DNA of 64,000 nucleotides from Meconema thalassinum (Eukaryota; Arthropoda; Insecta; Orthoptera; Tettigoniidae): NCBI GenBank assembly GCA_946902985.2, contig OX336397.1, positions 188,236,813-188,300,812 on the forward strand. Direction: 5' to 3'. A program made the translations under genes and the position numbers. Below the pieces are notes generated by a model. It made no database searches. It was not told where the DNA came from and saw only the letters and a program-made list of their open reading frames with translations. Positions within the stretch are counted from its first letter, which is position 1. Every line of letters starts with the position of its first letter. Below, in pieces: positions 36,580-48,528 of this stretch.

Positions 36580-39500
36580 GCAGCCAAGCTAGATAAGCGA
36601 TTAATAAGAGAAACATGTTATAGGATCAGGATTTGCAACGTATCATTTTCTTCAATAAACCGTGGTCGGTACTATTGGCAGTATTAAAGGTGCCGGGACA
36701 TTCCGATTAGTCCGCTTGCGCTAAAAGTGGACTATTTAGGTCATGTGCGAGGAGTGAGAAGGCAGGTCTTTAATAGTTAAGATTATCCTGAATACAAAAA
36801 CATACACCACATTTAGACACTAGACTCGGCAAATTACTACAGGTACATTTGCACGATGAACACATAGCTCTTAGGAATGCAAGAGGAGGAACAGCCCAAA
36901 GGGGTAAGGTACTTTCACGCACAGGAATCTCTCCTCAGTCGAGTGGTGTATTCTTTGGAATACACGGTAAGATAGAGCAAGCTCTTGCTTCTCTTTGCCA
37001 TAGTTCATTCCTTCCTTTTTCTCAAACACCAACAGTGATCTTCTGATTTCTCCTTGTTGGTCATGTCTCTTATGTTACCTGTGAGTCTGTTCTAGAGATA
37101 TATCTTCCATGACCCACCTAGCGTCATCTAGCAGCGAATCTCTGAAGTTCCTCAATTCTTCCCTGTACAATAGGACTTCTTGATCAATCTGGCCACCAGA
37201 TCTCGTCGCCATCGCCAGCTATCATCTCCGTGATCAAGAGAACTTCGTCTACTTTTTCACCCATCAGGCTGCGCTAGTGTCGCCTACTATCAACTCTTTG
37301 AAGACCATTTCATCAAGAGAAAATTTATTTCTGTTATATGTCTATTCTTATATGTATTCCTTTTGTCTCCTAACCCCCACTCTTTTCCCTTCCCTGGTCC
37401 CTCCGTGCTTCGTTGAGCGTGTCTCACTTGTACGTCGGAACTAGACTCAGTCAGTTGGAGCATAACTAGAGCTCGCCTCCTCAACTCAAGAGGCAATCTT
37501 TTAAATTCTACGCCATGTTAGAATTTTAGTATCAACCGTCAAAGGATCATCGCCTTCTACATGAAGCAAAGATAAGTACCGACTTTGGGTTTTAACCTCA
37601 TTCTCATCGCTTTTCAATGGCTCAATGCTTTATTTGGATTTTATAGACAGTGAAAGTTGCTACGTGAAAATAACTGCTTTCAAGAGATCTTCTTGATCGT
37701 ACTTAAACTATGAGGTTTAACTTTCAATATGAAAGATTTTCTGAGATGCTATCTCACATCGGGGGATATTTCCAAAATACCCACTGTCTATATAATTTAG
37801 CTTTCCGCCGAGGGATTCTCTACCCAATTTAAACAAGTCATCATTGCTCTGGAACCTTCCAGAACTTGCACTCTAACTACCAGTCATACTGCCATTTACA
37901 TTCCACTCGCATGTGGGAATACTTTTTTAAACTAAGGAATCTTCCTTATAAACTACTAATCAATAACTAAATTTTCTTCCTCCGTTGGAATTTCTTTTCT
38001 GTGCATCCAACTATAACCTACAAGTTTCTCAAGTAATAGACTCTAGTGTAACTAGTTATTCTCCATCATTGCAATAACTTTCTTTGCCATAAACTTTTTG
38101 TGCTAATACAGTGAACTTTTCATCTATTTCAACAAACAATAGTGAAAACAGTGCTTGTTCAACCTTTCATCCGCGTCGCGTTCGTCCGAATACAACAAAT
38201 ACGGCCATGAACACTTATCCTCAATTCTATTTGAGCTTTCCCAAACCCCTTACTAACAAACCAAAATAATAAAATTGTTACTTTAGGTCTTTTTTTCAAT
38301 GAGGTGTCACTCTCAATTAGTGCCCCCCCCCTTTTTTTTTGCTCTATGTACCACGAATTAATGTCATAAAACTTCGTGTCTAGTACACGCCTTAAATTAT
38401 ACTGTTTCTCCCTTCTAATGAGGGAATACAGTTCTTTCAACTCATAAGTGAGTTATCTCTAGGTTTCACGAAAGGGAAACTTGACTCATTTGTCTCGTGA
38501 TCCCTACTTAAACATAGGAGTTTTAGAAACTTCCTTTCGACTGTTCTCTTCAGGTTTCACAATAAGTGACCTGCCCTATTTGCATAATCCAACCAAGTAA
38601 TTCAGCATTAATATAAGAAGTTATAGAAACTTCTATTTTATTCTTCCTGCTTTTTGTTGTTGTTACTTTCGAAGTTGTTACTCTTTCTAAGATATTTACC
38701 TAGAAATTGTTAAAAGTACACACCTTGTACTTGATTTATTGTCTAACTTTAATTACGTCAGTTATCCTTAAATTTTTCATTTATTTATCTTCGTCATTTC
38801 AAAAATCTTGCGAAGATTTTAAAGTATATAAAAGGTTTGAAACCAAAGGAATTTTTAATTGCCTGGCGCAAGCTTTAGATGCTTTTCGGAGGTCTGTGAC
38901 CCCATTTGTTACAAAATCAAAATTATATATTTGTTACAAAACTACTACCCAACATTGTTAAATAAATTCAAGAGTTCTTTTTGGATTTATCATTTCTCTA
39001 ACGTAACGGTTAGGCAAGATGTTGTCTTCCTTGACTCTTCCCACTTAATCCAAATAAATATGTTGATAGGGCTTTCACCACTTGTTGCATTTGAGCAAGA
39101 ACTCATAGTTGACAACTTGGCAAAGTCTCTCTTAGCTTTAATAGCTAATTCTTAATGGCCAGTAAGGCAAGCATAGCTCGCTACGCCAGCTTCCTGCTTG
39201 TGGAGATTCTCTCCAACACTTATGGTTGGTTTTTCAAAATATAAGTGTTTCTCATTGTCTAAACTTTTAGTCGGCGCCTTGCTGGGTAAAAGCTTAGCCA
39301 TTTCCAAATGCAACTATTGGTATACTTACCAAAATTATTCCCAAAGGTATAATTGCTTTATCCCTATCGTTCTTGGAAGCATATGGTCGCTCTTTAGGAA
39401 TTCAACAATTTCGAAAACTAAAATATCGAAACCGATTCAAATTATTGGCATTCTTCAAATTACTTGTTTAAAAACAAATTTCTTTGAACAGATACACAAT

Positions 39501-40300
39501 AAATCTGTTACTCTTTGTCTTGCAAGACCATCACCCTTCCCCATAGTAGGCATATGTATGCTTGAGAGGGAATACACTAAAGCCACTCGCTTGCAAACCG
39601 CCCAAGTTCTAGCTGCGTTCCCCGTTAGCTTTGCCCAGGTCCCTACCCACTTTAGGTATCGGAGAGTGGATTCGCATTGGCAGCTGTCTTTGAGTATATT
39701 TAAAGTTAAACTTATAACTTCTCCTATTTCTCCATCCTTTTCCTCCAGTCCGAAACCCACTTCCTTTTCTTTATCATCTTCCCTTGGGGGTTAGGTTATT
39801 CCCAAGCTAATAATCTACCCATCGAGTGCAAATGGTGACCAAGTGAACTGTTCTCAACAGGACCGCGCAAGACTCAACCAAATAAGTAGCCTATCCATTA
39901 CAATCTGAATAGACTATTTACAATACACACAAATTCTTTCGAAACAAGCAAATTCCGGAGTACAATCACCACTTCCAGTATCGCAACTAAATATCACAAA
40001 GACTACAACTAACAAATATTGACGAGCTGCATTTTCTCAGCTACTACTGCAACTAAATAAGTGAATGTATTGTAAATATTATCACACATACTTTCAGACA
40101 TAGATTTTATAGCCGAAGTGTAATGGCTCTGATGATGATCGCTTGGCAATCAAAGCTGGTCATCCAAGTGTATTTAATAATATTATGTATTTTTTTAGGA
40201 TTGAGGAATAACCCGTTTCATTTTGGTACAATAGTTTTGACTGACTTAAAAGCATAAAATTGTTGTTTACTATGGAAAAACATGTGTGCCATCTAATAAA
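36580..40300. other. No confident gene; long weak frames
   Basis: The longest frame here (plus strand, 39198-39794, 198 codons) is Phe/Ser/Leu-rich, has no recognisable domain and overlaps an open minus frame (39455-39760). Segments on the minus strand around 38.7-39.8 kb read like a heavily mutated protein in shifting frames, possibly an old retroelement, but no motif fixes it. Confidence 0.4.
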
Positions 40301-40309
40301 CTTACACCA

Positions 40310-41072
40310 CATGCACTCCACGAATGTGGCATTAGTCCACTATGAATGACCATTAGTGTCTCCGAATTGTTTAGCAGAGTACAATTTGCTCCGCAGGTAG
40401 CACTGGTATGAGGGTTTAGACCACTATGGACCAACAGGTGTGTCTTCAAATTACTCTACAGGGTAAAATTTCCTCGCAATTAGTATTTGAAGTTGACTTT
40501 ACACCACTATGGATCAATATGTGACTCATCCAACTGCTTCTGAAGGTAACCTTTGCTCTGAATGAACCGCAGGAATGTCGCATTAGACAGCTATAGATCA
40601 TGCGGTAAGTCTTCAAACTACCTTTCTAAGTAAATTGTGCTCCGCATGTACTATATACAACTATGGATCATCAAGTGTGTCTTCAGGATATCTTTATTAG
40701 TAAAGATTGCTCTACATGTACCACAGGATTCTGGCATGAGACCATTATGGGGCAACATTTGCGCCTGCAAATTAAACGTCTCATAAAAGTTTGCTCCACA
40801 TGTATTTCACGAATATGGCTTTAGGCAACTATTCTTTTCAATTTTCCTTTCTCAGTAATGTTCTCTGTATAGGTACACTTTTTTTTACAAAAATTTAGCT
40901 TTTCAGAGAACCTTAACCAGTTATTTTTTTTTCCTCTTGTACCACGGAAATGTGGCTAAAAACCACTATGGATCATCATGTGTTTCTCCAGGTTATGTTC
41001 CAGAGTAAAGTGTGCAGCACATGTACCACAGAAATGTGGCTTAAGACCACTATGAATCATCACATGTTTCTA
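40310..41072 (-). pseudogene. Decayed C2H2 zinc-finger array downstream of the stop
   Basis: Minus-strand sequence after the stop of the finger exon still encodes finger pieces. An intact finger (PHFCGTCAAHFTLEHN, then the H-x3-H end) lies at about 40971-41042, in frame with the upstream array, beyond a TAA-TAG double stop. Further left, finger-like segments recur about every 84 bp down to about 40310, with lost Cys/His, stops and frameshifts (for example near 40900, 40730, 40640, 40550 and 40430). The ancestral array was therefore much longer. The region could now serve as 3' UTR. Confidence 0.85.
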
Positions 41073-41895
41073 TTAATTGCTTTTCCCAGTTAACGTTTCT
41101 GCACTTGGCCTTACACGACTATGGAAATTCATGTGTCTCTTCAAGTGTCCTATCGTAGTAAATTTCGCTTGGCATGCACCACAGGAATGTGGCGTTAAAA
41201 CACTATGAATAATCACATGCCTCTTTAAGCTGCTTTTCACAGAGAACTTTGCTCCACATGATCCACAGGAATAAGGCTTTACATGACTATGGATCAAAAT
41301 GTGTCTTTTTAACTGTCCTTTCGTAATAAATTTCGCCCCGCATGTACCACAGGAGTGTGGCTTTAGACCTTTATGAACCATCATGTGTGTCTTTAAAATG
41401 CATTTGTCCGTGAACTTTGCTACGCATGTATCACAGGAATAAGGCTTTATACCACTATGGAACACCAAGTGCTTCTTCAGGCTTGCTTTCCAGGTGAAGT
41501 TTCTTCCGCATGTAGTACAGCAATAAGGCCTAACACCACTATGCATCATTATGTGTTTCTTCAGGTCACCTTTCCGAAGAAACCTTGATCCACATATACC
41601 ACAGGAGAAAGTCTTTATACCACTATGGATCAACATGTGCGTTTTCAACTGTACATTCTCAGTAAATTTCGCTCCACATGTACCACACAGATGTGGCCTG
41701 GTACCACTATGAATCATCAGATGTCTTTTGAAACTGGTTTGCCAAGTGAACTTTGCTCCGCATATATCACAGGAATATGGCATTGTATCTCTATGGATCA
41801 TCTTGTGTTTCTTCGTGTCTTCTTTGTTTCCATTTTGTTTCAGTGAGGCTACTAATCTATTTCTTGTTAAAGTGATCTCTGAATTGTGGTCGTTT
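41073..41895 (-). CDS. C2H2 zinc-finger protein, terminal exon with eight fingers
   Basis: The exon begins at 41895 after an acceptor-like ttcttcacag and ends at the TAA at 41073. From the internal Met at 41801 it encodes eight fingers (residues about 9-31, 37-59, 65-87, 93-115, 121-143, 149-171, 177-199, 205-227). All are intact C-x2-C-x12-H-x3-H, joined by 5-residue linkers of the SG(I/V)(K/R)PY type. The sequence upstream of that Met is open to the acceptor, includes the end of an older finger (KKHKMIH), and is preceded by an in-frame stop, supporting a splice start. Its first base completes the two-base split codon left by exon B at 61573. The inferred role is nuclear sequence-specific DNA binding. 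The target is unknown. Confidence 0.85.
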
Positions 41896-41899
41896 CTGT

Positions 41900-42510
41900 G
41901 AAGAATTTCTTATGTTTGAACGAGTAAAATACCCACTACCATTATAATTTCAAAAATTACATAGCACAATTCCGGATAAGTATATACAAATCTTCTGTAT
42001 TCGTAGACCTAGATATAAGAGCTGAGATGTAAGCGTATTATGATGATCGGAAGTAGTCTCCCAGGGAATATTTTAGCCTCATGTAATTTGGTTCAGTGAG
42101 TTACCCCGTTTACAATTTTGGTACAATCAAGTTGCCCAACTCATAAGCATTTTATTTCGCTATGTTTGATGATCAAGGGAAACGGAATAATAACGTTTCG
42201 GTCAAGAGATCCAACTAGTGAATTTGCATGTATTGGCAAGTTTTCCTTTAATATTAGGAACTGAGCTCGTTTGTACTTTTAAATGAAGAGGTGTTGGCGC
42301 AATAGCTATATATTATACACTACTGTCTTATACTGTAGGTCGTAGTTATTGGATTTATAGTACCTAGGGATAATCGTATTAATCCATTTATAGCAAGAAA
42401 AAGAAGCGCGTGTACAAGTAAGCAAGAACTTCCAACGTCTCGATTAAGAGGATAAGTAAAAGTTGCGTGCTGCTCTATACTTTTAACTACGAGAGTTGAT
42501 TGCCAGGAGG
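41900..42510. other. Inferred intron sequence, no other feature
   Basis: On the gene model proposed here this is the 3' end of the last intron. No repeat or frame was recognised. Confidence 0.4.
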
Positions 42511-42514
42511 GATG

Positions 42515-43262
42515 CTATCCCAGGGGTATTTGAATAGGCAACCCGCAATTCACGGATTATGACGTGCACACTTCCGAACGAGTAAGAGCGGATAAAGACG
42601 CATGAGGGCTCAACTGAAGGGGATTCATCCCCACCATCTAAATGACAAATCTATTCCACCCTAAAATAAAAACTATCCACACCCCCGGGGAAATAAGAAA
42701 ATTGTAAAGAACATACGCACTTGAGGCTCTCCCAAACCTTATGGATGATATTTCCATACCCTTTCCCCTACCTACTACCGCCATCCCACCTCCAGCCTCA
42801 GAATTTCATAAAATTCCCAACAGAGTTTTCCAAATTTAATTAGATTTTACACAAAAGTCCAGCACTGCTTCCACTTGCGCTAGGCTCATTTCTGTTGACC
42901 AATTTTGGTCAGTTTCTGTTCTCTTCCACCTTATTTATCGAGTTATTTATTATTTCACATTTATGTATTTATAACTATTTAATGATTAACGATTTACCGA
43001 TTATTGATGGAACTACAAGGTCATCGTCCCTAGATTTCCGAAAATAGTCGATATCTCCCGAACGATAATCGGAGAAAGTCGTGTGGTGGCTCAAACGAAA
43101 GGTCTAGGTTCACTCCATCAATAGGACTCATCATTTTCAATTTTTATATTCTCCTTAATGGAGGATGTTCTCACGGGTAGGTGGGGTTCGGAGCGGTACC
43201 CACAAAGTCATGTTACATGGAACCTAGCTGCCCATGAGAGGATAGTCTGAACGGTCGATCCA
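42515..43262 (+). repeat. ~740-bp dispersed repeat, copy 2
   Basis: The copy matches 14975-15715 in the same orientation, sharing gaataggcaacccgc, ccgaacgagtaa, ggtcagtttctgttc, gatttccgaaaatag and ggttcggagcggt. It carries no reading frame. Confidence 0.75.
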
Positions 43263-43379
43263 CGATAGCCGCCGATTGATTATTTTATCATTTTTTATTT
43301 ATTTAATGTTTATTCATTTATTATTATTATTACTATTCTCTGATTCGGTCAACTATGGACCATGTTACTTCAACCGCTT

Positions 43380-43880
43380 CCGTCCCAGAGCTTTAGTTCT
43401 ATCCCAGAATTCCCGAATGAATTTTCTGTGAGCCTCCTTCGTTCATTAGTCCACTCTTTCCCTGTTTTCAGCTATGGCATTTCTGAGAATCGCTGGTGTG
43501 TTCCAAGTTTTCTCTGAAGAGGAGCACGTTCCTGGATGTCTTCAAACCTGATCCCAGATCTCTTGAATAATCTCTGTTAGTTTGTCAATCACCTTATCAC
43601 CTGTGGATTCCCAGAGTTTGGCATCTATTGTGTCTTCACCAGGTGCTTTTTTGCTCTATAGAGACTGGATGATTGCTTGATTTCCTCCGTTGTGGTTGGA
43701 GAGGAGTCTGGGTTGTGATGGGTGGTGTCTTCAAATTTGAATTGTAATTCTGGTTCCTCACAGTTAAGAAAAGAGTCAATGTACTTTGCTAAGATCTGAC
43801 AGTTGTCTTTACCGTTGTAGGCGAGTTTACCTTTGTCATCTCTGAAGTGTAGACATGGAGGCTGTATTTAGTGAGGTTAC
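43380..43880 (-). pseudogene. LINE linker segment, inverted relative to its RT
   Basis: Minus-strand translation from about 43860 gives FRDDKGKLAYNGKDNCQ, PTTTEEIKQ, KKAPGEDTIDAKLW and DKVIDKLTEIIQEIWD. These are typical of the region between endonuclease and RT in RTE-like elements. Stops and shifts interrupt it. The segment abuts the plus-strand RT part starting at about 43890 and, in the ancestral element, would lie just upstream of it. Confidence 0.75.
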
Positions 43881-43889
43881 GTTTGAAGG

Positions 43890-45410
43890 TTTTATAGAAA
43901 ACATTTATTATTTAATAAATTACAGAGGTATATCACTCTAAGCAGTCACTTATAAGATATTTTCCAAGATCTTAGAACGGCATAAAACGAGACAATTAGA
44001 CAATCATATATGGGAATACCAAGCTGGTTACAGAACATCAATGTTTTGTACTGGGCAATTAAAAAACCTTAAGACCATCCTCCAATACAGCAAGAAACGA
44101 GCAAAAAAGTGGGTAGTCACCTTCGTTGACATTTGGAAAGAATATGACTCTGTGGATAGAACCACTCTCTTCAGAATCCTAGAAGAATTGGGACTTTACT
44201 ACAAAATCATTAGGTTGGTACAAGCCACCCTTGGCAATACTACTTCCTGAGGAGAGTTTCGAGGGCAGCTCTCGGAGAGTTTCCCAACCAAAACAGGGGC
44301 GAGGCAAGGAGATGGTATAACAAACATATTATTTAACTGTGTTCTGGAAAAAGTTGTCAGGGAATGGACCAGAAACCTACCAGTCAACGCCGGATGAAGG
44401 ATGGGTACCCAAGCAGATAACCTAAGAATCCCTTCCTAGCCTTCGCTGATGACTTGACCTTGCTGGCAAACGACATACAAGAGGCCATGAGACAACTCCA
44501 AACACTGTACTCAATAGCGGCGAAAACGGGTCTGTTGATCAACATCGGAAAACCATATTTCATTATCAATATTCAAGACGCCCCTTAAACCATGAGAGTC
44601 AGTGATACTAACCATATCAAGAGAATCAAAGCAGTGAATTACCTCGGAGAATGGATCTCAGAAGATCTCAGTGAAATAATGGTTCTGGAACAAAGCAGGA
44701 TCAAATTAGAGAGGACATACTATGCTTGCAGAAAACTGTACGCCTCGAAACACCTGACGATGAATGTCAAACTAAGACACTATAATGCAGTAGTCAGACC
44801 ACCAATCCTCTATGCAGCGGAGTGCCTGTATCTAACTAAGAGAACCCCCGTAAGGCCCCTCGATGTACAGGAAAGGAAATTCTTGTGGAAAATAGTGGGA
44901 CTAAGGACCTTTCCAGATGGAAGACGATGGTATAATCCAAAATGCGAACTCTACAAACATCAGCAAAACCTCACCGATGCCTTCCGATGGAGACGCTTAG
45001 CTTTCTTCGGCCACCTGTACAGAATGGACCACCACAGACTGTCTTAAAAGATCTTCAAGGTAGCCAAGAAGGGTAAATCCACTGGGTCCTTATGGTTCAA
45101 TATTTAGCAAGACACAATAAATGAAAAGAATCGCTACCGTCATACTGTTGAAACCAGTCCTCACATCCATCATAGAAGTTCACCACAACACGTCCAGGAG
45201 ATGGTCCGAGGAACGTAAGATAGAGCTCAGCAAGAAAATAAAAGGTCACTGGTCCAATGGAAAGGCTCAAGATTTCAGCAAAAAATCAGCCGCCAAACAA
45301 TCCACCAAAAACACCAGAGAGCAGACAACAGATAAAGCACAAACACCTTGGTCCTTAGGTGGTCCAAACCACCGTATATATTGTACCCGGATCGTTCACA
45401 CGTCCGTGAC
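43890..45410 (+). pseudogene. Decayed LINE reverse transcriptase (RTE-like) to 3' end
   Basis: The homology begins with NYRGISL, then IWEYQAGYRTS and FVDIWKEYDSVDRTTL (44120-44170, motif A). A stop at 44248 is followed in the same frame by GARQGDG (motif B) and, after a frameshift, FLAFADDLTLLAND (motif C, about 44433-44475). The C-terminal part (44592-45047) has VQERKFLWKIVG and RRLAFFGHLYRMD. A Lys-rich tail region follows at 45121-45417. Several stops and shifts make it non-functional. Confidence 0.88.
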
Positions 45411-45559
45411 ATGTTGACGTAATTATTATGAAGCAGAGACGTTGGTTTATTTGAGAGATGAAGCGGCTGATATATGAATGGCGCGCTATGAGACTCCGAG
45501 TGTTGAGGGAAGTATGAAACGTAGGAGCGAGTGACGTGGAACTGTGACGTGAGAGCTTG

Positions 45560-45790
45560 CCTACGTAATGAAAATAAGTTTTCTAGAATTTCCTTTAGAC
45601 GGAAGAATGGAACCTAGAAAAGTAGCACAGTTTACTGGCAATTGAATTAGAATAAATTAGAGCTATCAAGCATGAAAATCGGTTCAGTTGAAGCCGAGAT
45701 ACGGAATGGAACTTTCTAGAAGGTATAGCGCCAGGACTATATAAGGAGCCAGAGAATCGAGAAGGTTATGTATTCCATCAGAGCACTTGC
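45560..45790 (+). promoter_or_regulatory. Possible TATA promoter with heat-shock-like elements
   Basis: A TATA-like tatataag (45738-45745) lies downstream of two ttctaga(a) palindromes (about 45581 and 45712) resembling half of a heat-shock element. No open frame follows closely and no initiator is seen at the usual ~30-bp distance. This could be an LTR or element promoter or coincidence. Confidence 0.2.
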
Positions 45791-45799
45791 TCGAGTGCG

Positions 45800-46975
45800 C
45801 ATCTACGATACATCGGGAACGAGTGATTACGCCGTAATTCTGACCGCCGAAAGGAACTTAGTCGCTGGACGAGTTGTCGGTGGACTTGGTTTATGTCAGG
45901 TGAACGAACATTTACAGTATCATCGAAAGACTTAGAATATCGGATGACTTTATGGTCAACTATTCTAACTGATCAAGTGATGGTGATTTTTGTAATACCA
46001 TTCACAGAAGTTAGCCTACAAATAACACTATGTTTCTTGAGGTGAAACTGTATATCAGGCACTTCAATAATACCGTGAAGCCTTTATACTTATAGTTCAT
46101 TTTACGCTGCTGAGAGGTGTTCCTGTGATAGAAGGCGAATGAAACCGCATTTTTTGGTTATGGAACTTGATCTTAAGTCGAACTTTTCAAGAGTATTACA
46201 ACAGTATAAGACTATACAACAGTTCAACATGTTAGATTGTACCGAGAACAACGGGAGTGTTTTTGAACGAGTTATGTTAAACACCGACATGTGCCTTTAA
46301 AAATACCCGAGGGTAGGTGTGATATGAAAGCGAACGAAGTGATATGGAACTGCAGATGACCATGGGAGGACGCTATGGGAATAGTGAACACCGAAGGACA
46401 CGCATTACCATCGCATCAAGAATGAAGTAAGCCAACTATACTTGTACTATCCACTAGCCTATAGTAGTATTAGAGAATTCCATTTTTATACTGTCACTAT
46501 AAGAAATCAACATAATTATCATCGTTATGAGAACGTATATTATATTTGTCCAGAATGACAAACGGAGCGATATTGTAGTCCGAATTTTTTAAATTCTATT
46601 TTACTACTTTTTCAGGACGACAGTCAAGTTCATGTGTTTCGACATGAAACGTTTACGTTATTTCCATGGGATAGGAATGTTTTTTCTTTAATTCTTATTT
46701 GGAGAAGAGGCACGATTATAACTTGGATTATTTAAATAATTTGATTTATTTATTTAATAATAATTAAAATTATGAAGACACCTTTTAAAATTAATAAATA
46801 ATTTATTTAGGGAGGTGATAGCACCAATTTATTATTAAATGTAATTGTTAATAATGATTAAATAATAACTGCATTAATAATCATAAAGTGAGATGTTATT
46901 AATAATTTTTTTGCAATGAGGATTTAAACATTTATTTATTTATGGATGAAATAGGGCAATAATAATCATTATGAT
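45800..46975. other. No gene seen, increasingly AT-rich
   Basis: Short frames only. From about 46680 the sequence is very AT-rich, with repeated TTTATT/AATAAT words. Confidence 0.5.
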
Positions 46976-47063
46976 GTTGTGGTGAAGCAACGATGCCTAA
47001 ATAATAATATTTTTTCCATTATTAATAATGATAATTTAGATTTAGATTTAGAAAGAAATAATA

Positions 47064-48528
47064 CACACATCAAAAAAAGTTTTGCATCACCTCGGTTCCC
47101 AGATCTCCGGCATATAGACGTTGACTGTGTATATTGTATCCAAGATACAGTCCCTTTGACTGTTCATAGATGTCACTAAAACTGCTCAAAGATGTAAACA
47201 ACCATGCATGAGCAGGGCCTATTAGACGGAGGGGGTACGACAGCCGATCAGTTCCAGTCATTCCACCAGGACGAAGGTACGCTGCTCATGTTGTCTGTAG
47301 TTCTACCATGCCTAGAAGGTCAATACCGCAGTTCGATCGCGTCCGCATTGTTACTTTGTGTCAAGAAGGGCTCTCAACAAGGGAAGTTTCCAGGCGTCTC
47401 AGAGTGAACCAAAGCGATGTTGTTCGGACATGGAGGAGGTACAGAGATACAGGAACTGTCGATGACAGGCCTCGCTCAGGCCGCCCAAGGGCTACTACTG
47501 TAGTGGATGACCGCTACTTACGGATTGCCGCTCGGAGGAACCCTGACAGCAATGCCACCATGTTGAATAATGCGTTTCGTTCAGCCACAGGACGTCGTGT
47601 TTCAACTCAAACTGTGCGCAATAGGCTGCATGATGCGCAACTTCACTCCCGACGTCCATGGCGAGGTCCAGCTTTGCAACCCCGACACCATGCAGCGCGG
47701 TACAGATGGGCCCAACAACATGCTGAATGGACCCCACGGAATTGGCATCACGTTCTCTTCACCGATGAGTGTCGCATATGCCTTCAACCAGACAATCGTC
47801 GGAGACGTGTTTGGAGGCACCCTGGTCAGGCTGAACGTCTTAGACACACTGTCCAGCGAGTGCAGCAAGGTGGTGGTTCCCTGATGTTTTGGGGTGGCAT
47901 TATGTGGGGCCGACGTACGCCACTGGTGGTCATGGAAGGCTCCGAAACGGCTTTACGATACCTGAATGACATCCTCCGACCCATAGTGCAACCATATCGG
48001 CAGAATATTGGAGAGGCATTTGTCTTCATGGACGACAATTCTCGACCTCATCGTGCACATCTTGTGAATGCGTTCCTTCAAGATAACGACATCGCTCGAC
48101 TACAGTGGCCAGCATGTTCGCCAGACATGAACCCTATCGAACATGCCTGGGATATGTTGAAAAGGGCTGTTTATGGACGTCTTGACCCACCAACCACTCT
48201 GAGAGATTTACGCCGAATTGTCGTTGAGGAGTGGGACAATTTGGACCAACAGTGTCTTGATGAACTTGTGGATAGTATGCCACGGCGAATACAGGCATGC
48301 ATCAATGCAAGAGGACGTGCTACTGGGTATTAGAGGTAGTGGTGTGTACTGCAATCTGGACCACAAATGCTGAAAGTCTAGCTGTATGATGGTACAACAT
48401 GCAATGTGTGGGTCTCATGAGCAATAAAACGAGCTGAAATGTTGTTTGTGTTGATCTCTATTCCCTTTGTATTTAACGGTTCCGGAACTCTTGGAACCGA
48501 GGTGATGCAAAACTTTTTTTGATGTGTG
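47064..48528 (+). mobile_element. Intact Tc1-like DNA transposon, 1465 bp
   Basis: Ends are perfect 36-bp terminal inverted repeats beginning cacacatcaaaaaaag, with a weaker match extending to about 51 bp. The element is flanked by TA target duplications (47062-47063, 48529-48530). It carries one uninterrupted transposase gene, an aataaa at about 48423 and no other cargo. Perfect repeats and an open frame suggest recent arrival. The insertion interrupts a LINE tail frame. Confidence 0.97.
47308..48333 (+). CDS. Tc1-family DD34E transposase
   Basis: The product is 341 residues, the usual length for Tc1 transposases. Residues about 1-105 form the bipartite paired-like DNA-binding region (PQFDRVRIVTLCQEG, a REVSRRLRV helix). 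A GRPRA-type hook at 58-62 separates the two helix-turn-helix units. The catalytic triad is Asp153 (VLFTDE), Asp243 (FMDDNSRPHRA) and Glu278 (SPDMNPIEHAWD), with 34 residues between the last two, which defines DD34E. WGG occurs at 195-197. The enzyme cuts and pastes its own element at TA sites in the nucleus. The start at 47308 is a good match: MPRRSIPQFDR is a typical N terminus. No inactivating change is visible. Confidence 0.95.
   Translation: MPRRSIPQFDRVRIVTLCQEGLSTREVSRRLRVNQSDVVRTWRRYRDTGTVDDRPRSGRPRATTVVDDRYLRIAARRNPDSNATMLNNAFRSATGRRVSTQTVRNRLHDAQLHSRRPWRGPALQPRHHAARYRWAQQHAEWTPRNWHHVLFTDECRICLQPDNRRRRVWRHPGQAERLRHTVQRVQQGGGSLMFWGGIMWGRRTPLVVMEGSETALRYLNDILRPIVQPYRQNIGEAFVFMDDNSRPHRAHLVNAFLQDNDIARLQWPACSPDMNPIEHAWDMLKRAVYGRLDPPTTLRDLRRIVVEEWDNLDQQCLDELVDSMPRRIQACINARGRATGY

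Noticed and set aside
39198..39794. 198-codon plus-strand frame as a gene
   Set aside because: Composition is skewed to Ser/Phe/Leu, no domain is recognisable, the opposite strand is also open over 100 codons, and there are no start-context or splice signals.
40310..41072. A second functional zinc-finger gene downstream
   Set aside because: Apart from one intact finger, the units have lost Cys/His residues and frames and have no start.
45738..45790. Confident host-gene promoter
   Set aside because: No gene follows, and the TATA-to-initiator spacing does not fit; kept only as a weak feature.
47495..48038. Other frames within the Tc1 transposase region
   Set aside because: Shadow frames of the GC-rich transposase gene; only the 47308-48333 frame has family motifs.
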